This document shows positions 57,836 to 64,000 of a DNA stretch of 64,000 bases, in pieces. The position numbers and the translations under genes are program-made. A model generated the notes under the pieces. That model had not been told where the DNA came from, did no database searches, and saw nothing but the letters and a program-made list of their open reading frames with translations. Where the stretch lies: assembly GCA_017643495.1 (NCBI GenBank), contig JAEPNK010000001.1:1965623-2029622 (forward strand), in the 5' to 3' direction. Numbering within the stretch: the first letter of the stretch is position 1; each line of letters opens with the position of its first letter. The DNA comes from Rhizobiaceae bacterium. Its GTDB lineage: Bacteria; Pseudomonadota; Alphaproteobacteria; Rhizobiales; Rhizobiaceae.

Positions 57836-60094
57836 ATGGGAAAAGATTTGATCAAGCCGGGTTCTGGCGATGGTAACGATATCGAGGCAGTTGACCTCAA
57901 GTCGGCACTTGAAGAGCGCTACCTTGCATATGCACTTTCAACAATCATGGGCCGTGCGCTGCCGGATGTTCGTGACGGATTGAAGCCGGTCCATCGCCGT
58001 ATTCTGCATGCCATGCGCATTCTGAAACTGGACCCCGATGCTGGGTTCAAGAAATGCGCCCGTATTGTTGGTGATGTGATTGGTAAGTTCCATCCCCATG
58101 GCGACCAGGCAGTCTATGATGCCCTGGTCCGGTTGGCTCAGGACTTTGCCCAGCGATACCCTTTGATTGATGGCCAGGGTAATTTTGGCAATATCGATGG
58201 CGACAATGCCGCTGCCTATCGTTACACCGAAGCCCGCATGACGGAAGTCGCATCCTTGCTTCTCGAAGGGATCGATGAGGATGCAGTCGATTTTCGCCTG
58301 ACATACAATGAGGAAGACAAGGAACCTGTGGTACTCCCGGGTGCCTTTCCAAATCTTCTTGCAAATGGCTCTTCGGGTATCGCCGTTGGCATGGCGACCA
58401 ACATACCGCCCCACAATGTTGCCGGCCTTTGTGATGCAGCAATGCATCTCATCAAGTTTCGCAATGCAGGGATCGAAAAACTCGTCGAATTTGTACAAGG
58501 CCCCGATTTTCCCACGGGTGGTATTATCGTCGATGATCACGAAAGCATTGTAGAGGCCTACAAGACGGGAAGGGGAGGGTTTCGCGTCCGGGCAAAATGG
58601 GAGAAGGAAGATACCGGGCGTGGGACTTACCAGATTGTTGTTACCGAGATTCCCTATCAGGTCCAGAAGTCACGCCTGATTGAAAAAATTGCCGAGCTTC
58701 TGCTGAACCGGAAATTGCCATTGCTCGGCGATGTGCGAGATGAATCAGCAGAAGATATCCGCATTGTTTTTGAACCGAAGTCGCGCGCGGTTGATCCCGA
58801 AATCCTGATGGAGTCACTCTTCAAGCTGACGGAACTGGAAAGCCGGGTTTCGCTCAACATGAATGTGCTTTCCGGTGGCAAGGTGCCAAAAGTCATGTCC
58901 TTGAAGGAAGTCCTTCTGGAATGGCTTGAGCATCGCAGGGATGTTCTCATCCGCCGTTCCCGTCACAGGTTACAGCAAATCGAGCGCCGTCTTGAAGTGC
59001 TGGGCGGGCTTCTGATCGCTTATCTCAATATTGATGAAGTGATCCGGATTATCCGTTTTGAGGATGAGCCGAAGAAGAAGCTGATGGCGCGGTTTGATCT
59101 GACGGATGTGCAGACGGAAGCAATTCTCAACATGAGATTGCGTGCGCTGGCGAAGCTTGAAGAAATTGAAATTCGCAAGGAGCATGACAAATTATCGGAA
59201 GAAAAGGCCCAGATTGAAGCAATTCTGGGTTCGGAAGAGCGCCAGTGGAGCATACTCAGGCATGACATAGGCGAAGTCAGGAAGCAGTTTGGCGAGAATA
59301 CCGAATTGGGCCGCCGGCGAACAATGTTCGGTGTGGCTCCCGAGCATGATCTTGAAGCTGTTCAGCAGGCAATGATTGAAAAGGAGCCGGTTACGGTTGT
59401 GCTGTCCAGAAAGGGATGGATCAGGGCAATGAAGGGCCATGTGTCGGATTTTGCTACCCTTTCCTTCAAGGAAGGGGACGAATTGCTGACCGCATTTCAT
59501 GCCGAAACAACCGACAAGGTATTGTTGTTTACGACCGGTGGGAAATTCTTCACGCTTGGGGCAGACAAGCTGCCCGGGGGCAGGGGGCATGGTGACCCGG
59601 TGCGTGTCATGGTCGACATGGACAATGATACGGACATTGTCGCCGCTTTCAAACACCAGTCTGATCGCAAGATACTTGTAGCGTCAAAGGTTGGTAACGG
59701 ATTCATTACTTCGGAAGGCGATGTTGTTGCCAATACTCGCAAGGGCAAACAGGTTCTCAACGTCAAAATGCCTGACGAAGCGGAAATCTGCACTTTCGTA
59801 AACGGGGACCACATCGCGGTTGTTGGTGACAATCGCAAGCTACTTGTTTTCCCGCTTGAGCAAATCCCGGAAATGGGACGTGGAAAAGGTGTACGGCTTC
59901 AGAAGTACAAGGATGGCGGTGTGAAAGATGTCAGGATCTTTACACTCGAAGAGGGGTTGACCTGGGAAGACTCTGCAGGTCGTACGCATACCCGTTCACA
60001 AGCGGAACTGGCGGAATATATTGGTGAGCGTGCCCAGGCGGGTCGTGTTGCACCGAAAGGTTTCCCTAAAAACGGCCGTTTCTCCTCGGTTTGA
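57836..60094 (+). CDS. parC: DNA topoisomerase IV subunit A
   Basis: ParC cuts and rejoins DNA to unlink daughter chromosomes. The 752 aa protein has the type IIA breakage domain with [28 protein letters not shown] and the catalytic Tyr130 in [10 protein letters not shown], then a C-terminal beta-propeller region with several GK/GRG motifs. Residue 91 (E. coli Ser80 position) is Gln, and residue 95 (Glu84 position) is Asp. parE is not in the window. The gene is monocistronic-looking. Confidence 0.96.
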   Translation: MGKDLIKPGSGDGNDIEAVDLKSALEERYLAYALSTIMGRALPDVRDGLKPVHRRILHAMRILKLDPDAGFKKCARIVGDVIGKFHPHGDQAVYDALVRLAQDFAQRYPLIDGQGNFGNIDGDNAAAYRYTEARMTEVASLLLEGIDEDAVDFRLTYNEEDKEPVVLPGAFPNLLANGSSGIAVGMATNIPPHNVAGLCDAAMHLIKFRNAGIEKLVEFVQGPDFPTGGIIVDDHESIVEAYKTGRGGFRVRAKWEKEDTGRGTYQIVVTEIPYQVQKSRLIEKIAELLLNRKLPLLGDVRDESAEDIRIVFEPKSRAVDPEILMESLFKLTELESRVSLNMNVLSGGKVPKVMSLKEVLLEWLEHRRDVLIRRSRHRLQQIERRLEVLGGLLIAYLNIDEVIRIIRFEDEPKKKLMARFDLTDVQTEAILNMRLRALAKLEEIEIRKEHDKLSEEKAQIEAILGSEERQWSILRHDIGEVRKQFGENTELGRRRTMFGVAPEHDLEAVQQAMIEKEPVTVVLSRKGWIRAMKGHVSDFATLSFKEGDELLTAFHAETTDKVLLFTTGGKFFTLGADKLPGGRGHGDPVRVMVDMDNDTDIVAAFKHQSDRKILVASKVGNGFITSEGDVVANTRKGKQVLNVKMPDEAEICTFVNGDHIAVVGDNRKLLVFPLEQIPEMGRGKGVRLQKYKDGGVKDVRIFTLEEGLTWEDSAGRTHTRSQAELAEYIGERAQAGRVAPKGFPKNGRFSSV

Positions 60095-60239
60095 CCGGCA
60101 ATGTAGATGCAACTGTTGCGGTCCGGCAACAATGGTCGGCATCGTGTGGAAATGGCTCGAATTGTGCCATTTTGCACTTTACCCGTTGTTAACCACGGCT
60201 ATAACCGGCCCACAAAATTCGGCATCCGGGATTGTGGGT

Positions 60240-60392
60240 ATGGATATTACAGAACGTCAAGAAAATCAGTCAGATATGGAAATCGGCAAGGATACTAGTG
60301 TGGCTGAGGCACGTTGGATGCTTGCCTCGGTTGCTTTCCTCGTCGTTGCAGTTTTTGCTGCAGGCGTATTGGCTGACATGCTCACCCGGTAA
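60240..60392 (+). CDS. Possible small single-span membrane protein
   Basis: A 50-codon frame starts with ATG at 60240, has a polar N-terminus and one hydrophobic segment (MLASVAFLVVAVFAAGVLAD) near the C-terminus. The start lacks a strong ribosome site; an internal ATG at 60276 would give 38 residues. The 403-nt stretch 60095-60497 between parC and the GST holds nothing else that I can support, apart from an inverted repeat CACCATG/CATGGTG at 60420-60443. Coding status is uncertain. Confidence 0.4.
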   Translation: MDITERQENQSDMEIGKDTSVAEARWMLASVAFLVVAVFAAGVLADMLTR

Positions 60393-60497
60393 CTCCTGAA
60401 AATCCGTCTGCCATATAGTCACCATGACAATTTTCACATGGTGGATGTATTGGTGTGAGGCTATTGATGGTGTCCCTTTGCGTAAAGGAATACGATC

Positions 60498-61136
60498 ATG
60501 AAGTTGTACATCGGAAACAAGAAATATTCCTCTTGGTCATTGCGCCCTTGGCTTGCATTGAAGGTGCGCAACATTCCGTTTGAAGAAGTGCTGGTGCCTT
60601 TCGACATGGAGGCAGGCAATCCGGAATTCAGGAAGTTTTCTCCAACCGGCAAGGTGCCTTGTCTGCTGGATGGCGACCTGACAGTCTGGGAGTCACTGGC
60701 CATTCTTGAGTACGTGGCAGACAAACACCCTGAAGCACATTTGTGGCCTGCCGGGATTGCTGAAAGGGCAATAGCCCGAGCTGTTGCCCATGAGATGCAT
60801 GGCGGGTTTGGTGCCTTGCGCAATTCGTGCCCGATGAACATGAGCCGTGAACCTTCACCGATTGATGTACCTGCCGCCGTTCATGCTGATGCTGCACGGA
60901 TCGAACAACTCTGGAGCGAATGCCTGCAGAAGTCCGGTGGCCCCTTTCTTTTTGGTGAATTCACCAATGTCGACGCCATGTATGCACCGGTAGTCAATCG
61001 GCTTGAAATTTACTGCCTTGGTGCCTCGGATGCGGTGCAACAGTACAGCAATGCCATGAAATCTCTGGAAGCCTGGAAGGAATGGGAACAGGCGGGCCGT
61101 GCAGAAACCTGGTACGTGGCCGAAGATGAAGTCTGA
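60498..61136 (+). CDS. Glutathione S-transferase family protein
   Basis: The 212 aa protein has the GST N-terminal thioredoxin-like domain: MKLYIGNKKYSSWSLRPWLA with the candidate catalytic Ser near residue 11-14, the cis-Pro motif GKVPCLL, and ESLAILEYVADKHP (the Ser that contacts glutathione), then an all-helical C-terminal domain. The substrate is unknown; the SSWSLRPW start resembles YfcF-like GSTs. It converges on the DMT gene. Confidence 0.92.
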   Translation: MKLYIGNKKYSSWSLRPWLALKVRNIPFEEVLVPFDMEAGNPEFRKFSPTGKVPCLLDGDLTVWESLAILEYVADKHPEAHLWPAGIAERAIARAVAHEMHGGFGALRNSCPMNMSREPSPIDVPAAVHADAARIEQLWSECLQKSGGPFLFGEFTNVDAMYAPVVNRLEIYCLGASDAVQQYSNAMKSLEAWKEWEQAGRAETWYVAEDEV

Positions 61137-61152
61137 AATCCTTTTTAGGAGT

Positions 61153-62034
61153 TCAGGCCGTTGGCGCTGTTATCCGGTTCGTTGTGCGCAACTGCCACAC
61201 ACTGTGTCCCGCAATGGCTCCCAGTACGATGGCGCCGCCCAGAATTGTGTTCGCTGATGGCACGTCACGGAAAATGAGCCAGATCCAGACGGGTGCCAGA
61301 ACGGTTTCCAGCAGAAAGAACATCGATACCTGGGCCGCCGGTATGAAGCGGGGTGCCAGCTGAAGGGTAAAGCCGGAAGCAGGAACCATCACAAGAACAT
61401 TCAGGGCCAGCCACCAGGGTGCATCGGGGATTGTGGAATAGGCAATTGCCATCGGTAGCGCAAAAAGGGCTGCTATCATTCCACCTAGACAGCCCGACAG
61501 GGACATGTCTTGTCCGCTTTGGCGGCAGCGGACAAGAGACAGGGCAAGAAACATGGCTGCGAGCAATGCAGCAAGGTCCCCCTTGATAGTGCCTCCCTGC
61601 AATCCTTCTCCGACAATGATGGCAACCCCGGCGATTGTGAGAACGATTGCAATACAGGTTGCCGGACCCGGCCTTTCCCCAAAGAGCCACCATGCGAACA
61701 GCGCCGCAATCATCGGATTGAATGCGAGTATGAATACCAGATTGGCTGCTGAAGTATTGAACACTGCAAGAGTGAACATGATGCTGGTGATGCCGTAATA
61801 TATGCCGACTTCAACCCATTTCGGGTTGTCAAACGGGTCACGGGGTGTCTGGGTCCAGTTTTTTCTGAAGACAAGAACGTAACCGAGAACGAGTGTCAGT
61901 CCGAGACCGCGACACAGCATGACAATCCACGGATCACCGCCAGCCAGCCTGATTACGGGGATATCCAGCGAAATAAGCAAGCCGCCTGTTAGCGCCAGTA
62001 TGACGCCCAATCCTGTTCGGTGTTGTAGCTGCAA
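61153..62034 (-). CDS. EamA/DMT superfamily permease
   Basis: This 293 aa inner membrane protein has ten membrane spans in two EamA repeats (the first ends with NPMIAALFAWWLFGERPG, the second with AVSMFFLLETVLAPVWIW-type sequence). Members export amino acids, nucleotides or metabolites; the substrate is not evident. It is 5 nt downstream of bpt on the same strand and probably in its transcript. Confidence 0.9.
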   Translation of the reverse strand: MQLQHRTGLGVILALTGGLLISLDIPVIRLAGGDPWIVMLCRGLGLTLVLGYVLVFRKNWTQTPRDPFDNPKWVEVGIYYGITSIMFTLAVFNTSAANLVFILAFNPMIAALFAWWLFGERPGPATCIAIVLTIAGVAIIVGEGLQGGTIKGDLAALLAAMFLALSLVRCRQSGQDMSLSGCLGGMIAALFALPMAIAYSTIPDAPWWLALNVLVMVPASGFTLQLAPRFIPAAQVSMFFLLETVLAPVWIWLIFRDVPSANTILGGAIVLGAIAGHSVWQLRTTNRITAPTA

Positions 62035-62039
62035 GCACG

Positions 62040-62786
62040 TTAATCCTGTCTGGTCCAGCCATTCATGCCCAGATGTTCCTGGGGACGAAAGCGGGTTTTG
62101 TAATCCATCTTTCTCGAGCCGGAGACCCAGTATCCCATATAAACGTGGGGCAGGCCGCGCTGTCTCGCCATCCGTATATGATCTAGAATCATGTAGGTGC
62201 CAAGGCTGTTGAAACCGGATTCGCTATCAAAAAAACTGTACACCATGGATAGTCCGTCGGCGATAACGTCAGTCAGGGCAACAGCAACAAGTGGTCCCTC
62301 ACCCTTGCCGGTAATGGCGGTATCAGGGCCTCGCTTGCGATATTCAATCAGAATTGTGTCGACATGTGTGTCTTCAACCATCATCGCATAATCGAGTGAT
62401 GTCATTTCCGCCATTCCACCGGTTGAATGACGGTCATCCAGATATTTGCGAAACAGGGAGAATTGTTCGCTGGTCGGGGAAGGGGGCAGAATTTCAGCTA
62501 CCAGGTCCTTGTTTGCATTCAGGATCCGCTTGAACGATTTGCCAGGTTCAAACTCATTGGCGAGCACACGAACTGATACACAGGCCCGGCATCCCTCGCA
62601 GGCTGGCCGGTAAGCGATATTCTGCGAACGGCGAAAGCCGCCTTGGCTCAGCATGTTGTTCACCTGCTCGGCCCGCTCACCAACAAGATGCGTGAAAACT
62701 TTCCGCTCATAACGACCCTCAAGATAGGGGCAGGGGGCAGGCGCAGTCAGATAGAATTGCGGTGTATCTAGGGAATGTCGTGTCAT
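62040..62786 (-). CDS. bpt: Aminoacyl-tRNA-protein transferase (Bpt/Ate type)
   Basis: The enzyme attaches an amino acid (Leu in Bpt) from tRNA to N-terminal acidic residues of proteins, marking them for degradation by the N-degron pathway. The 248 aa protein has the family N-terminus [16 protein letters not shown], the Cys motif ACEGCRAC and the SMVYSFFD and [12 protein letters not shown] segments. ATG 62786 is preferred over TTG 62801. It lies between DMT (downstream) and the P460-like gene (divergent). Confidence 0.93.
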   Translation of the reverse strand: MTRHSLDTPQFYLTAPAPCPYLEGRYERKVFTHLVGERAEQVNNMLSQGGFRRSQNIAYRPACEGCRACVSVRVLANEFEPGKSFKRILNANKDLVAEILPPSPTSEQFSLFRKYLDDRHSTGGMAEMTSLDYAMMVEDTHVDTILIEYRKRGPDTAITGKGEGPLVAVALTDVIADGLSMVYSFFDSESGFNSLGTYMILDHIRMARQRGLPHVYMGYWVSGSRKMDYKTRFRPQEHLGMNGWTRQD

Positions 62787-62987
62787 TCGGCTTGTCTGCA
62801 AATATCACTGCTTGGAAGCCTAGTATATTTTCCAGAAAAATCCATGCCTTGGTAAGGGAAAAACAAATTCGCCCACATCGCACACTAACGCCATCGTGAG
62901 AAAAAAATGAGGAGTCTGATTGCCGGATTTCTCTATTCTGTTCAGTGAGTGCTGCATCAAGTGAAGCAAATTTTATGGAGGAGTATA

Positions 62988-63566
62988 ATGCGAACAATAC
63001 CTAAGTTCATGATTGCCGGATGTGCCATGATGTTTTCTGGGCCGGCATTCGCCACCTGCACATCTGAGGTGGCAAAGGACGACTTGACTGACGAACAGGT
63101 GGTTGAGCTTTATGATTGTATCCGGGACAGTCTGCGTGAAGGATACGCCAAGGAAGGAGGGCAGTGGACCTCCGACTATCCGAGTTGGGGAGAGACATCC
63201 TCACAACCCGTGGCGGCGGGCACGCACGGAAACCGTTTCCTGATAACCTTTGTCAATGAAACCGGTCATGCTGAATATGTGAAATTTTCGGATGAGCGCG
63301 GCCCGATGCCAGCAGGAAGTGTACTTGCAAAGGAATCGTTCAACCTCAACAAAAAGAACCAGGTACAAAAGGGGCCGCTGTTTTTCATGGAGAAAGTTGC
63401 TGCGGGTAATGCTGACGAATATGGAAACTGGGTTTATTCCGTAGTTCAACCGAATGGAAAACCAGCAAAAATATCCCAGAAATTCTGCCATGATTGTCAT
63501 GGAGCATTTTCAGACCAGGATTCCATGGGATATCCGGATGAGGATTACAGGATCACCTCGCAGTAA
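62988..63566 (+). CDS. Cytochrome P460-like exported c-type cytochrome
   Basis: The 192 aa protein has a signal peptide (cleavage near FAT) and one covalent haem motif CHDCH (167-171) near its C-terminus, in a P460-like domain with VKFSDERGPMPAGSVLAKESF. Cytochrome P460 oxidises hydroxylamine and carries a Lys-haem crosslink; Lys99 lies about 68 residues before the CXXCH and is the best candidate, but I cannot confirm it. GGAGGAG precedes ATG 62988. The 201-nt gap to bpt contains no recognised element. Confidence 0.75.
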   Translation: MRTIPKFMIAGCAMMFSGPAFATCTSEVAKDDLTDEQVVELYDCIRDSLREGYAKEGGQWTSDYPSWGETSSQPVAAGTHGNRFLITFVNETGHAEYVKFSDERGPMPAGSVLAKESFNLNKKNQVQKGPLFFMEKVAAGNADEYGNWVYSVVQPNGKPAKISQKFCHDCHGAFSDQDSMGYPDEDYRITSQ

Positions 63567-63652
63567 CGGACAGCCATTCTCCTAGTGTGCCGGAAGATAT
63601 GGGCAACGCGGTATTGTCAAGGCAACTCGATCATCCATGTCTCACCTGAGAG

Positions 63653-64000
63653 TTATGAACGGTCGGATCGTACTATAACCGTACCCAACAGGATGTCATG
63701 AAGTAGCCTTTTGTCCTTGGAGAAAAGCGATACCAGCAGGATAAAGCCCGGCAGCACCACGTTACCGGTCCAGAACAGTACCAAGTGAACTATAGAGGTC
63801 CAGATATCAATCACGCCGCCATCATACCGCTTCATGCGGAGCGCAAACATGCGCATTCCCGGCGTTGCCTGTGCCGGTCCGGCCAGCGTGAATATGAAAT
63901 ACAAGGCAGCAATGACAGGGATGATTGCCCCGTATAATAGCCAGCCAAGGCCAAGGGTAAGGATACCGAGAAAGAAGACCACTATGCCTGCTATGAAGCT
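63653..64000 (-). CDS. RDD family membrane protein, truncated at the window edge
   Basis: The minus-strand frame is open to the end of the window, so the N-terminus (with the expected RDD motif) lies outside. The visible 115 residues have two spans, the RDD-family GMRMFALRMKR segment and a C-terminal LHDILLGTVIVRS. In Rhizobiales such a gene often lies next to bpt. The function is unknown. The 86-nt gap to the P460-like gene holds no clear terminator. Confidence 0.75.
   Translation of the reverse strand, partial: SFIAGIVVFFLGILTLGLGWLLYGAIIPVIAALYFIFTLAGPAQATPGMRMFALRMKRYDGGVIDIWTSIVHLVLFWTGNVVLPGFILLVSLFSKDKRLLHDILLGTVIVRSDRS

Noticed and set aside
1-64000. CRISPR array, prophage, transposon or integron
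   Set aside because: No regularly spaced direct repeats, integrase, transposase or phage structural genes were seen, and gene order is largely that of a core chromosome.

Overview
This window is chromosomal DNA of an alphaproteobacterium, most likely of the Rhizobiales (Hyphomicrobiales). The base composition looks moderate (about half G+C by eye, not computed). The lineage call rests on three things: gene order (fabD-fabG-acpP-fabF-mltG-yicC-gmk facing rsmA-pdxA-surA-lptD-lptG-lptF; purN-purM beside a PerM-type permease, hdaA, ppk, ppx, rnd and aspS; uvrC-pgsA-moaD-moaE), HdaA and a Bpt-type aminoacyl-transferase, and a BA14K-like small protein. No rRNA, tRNA, CRISPR array, insertion sequence, integrase or phage gene was recognised. 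Coding density is high and most genes are complete; only the last (RDD-family) gene runs off the window edge.

Layout. 1-3.2 kb: a polar amino acid ABC transporter (ATPase, binding protein, terminator-like hairpin, two permeases). 3.3-4.2 kb: an exported alpha/beta hydrolase. 4.3-10.8 kb: fatty acid synthesis (fabD, fabG, acpP, fabF), then mltG, yicC and gmk. 10.8-18.6 kb, minus strand: LPS export and outer membrane assembly (lptF, lptG, lptD, a SurA-like lipoprotein) with pdxA and rsmA. 18.9-25.2 kb: pepA, holC, a methyltransferase, a membrane protein, an ABC-F protein and ndk. 25.3-33.2 kb: a BA14K-like protein, an SLC13-type transporter, then a minus-strand operon with a pteridine-reductase-like SDR, FosX, UvrC, PgsA, MoaD and MoaE, and a Na/Ca-type antiporter. 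33.5-46 kb: a secreted GH25 lysozyme, purine synthesis, replication control (HdaA), polyphosphate metabolism (ppk/ppx), RNase D and AspRS. 46-55 kb is the accessory part: an EF-hand protein, a flavin monooxygenase plus M20 deacylase operon facing a Rieske oxygenase-RidA-DUF1028-LysR operon, a large unknown exported protein and an esterase. 55.2-64 kb: LemA plus DUF2207, parC, a GST, a DMT exporter, Bpt, a P460-like cytochrome and an RDD protein.

The most interesting material is the putative nitrogen-compound catabolic module at 46.6-52.4 kb, with a repeated AGGTTC motif upstream of its Rieske operon; FosX lying inside what looks like a housekeeping operon; a P460-like c-type cytochrome; a probable leaderless rnd transcript whose promoter is filled by a palindrome; and several strong inverted repeats in intergenic gaps. 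All functions are inferred from sequence motifs and remembered family features; no database search was run.
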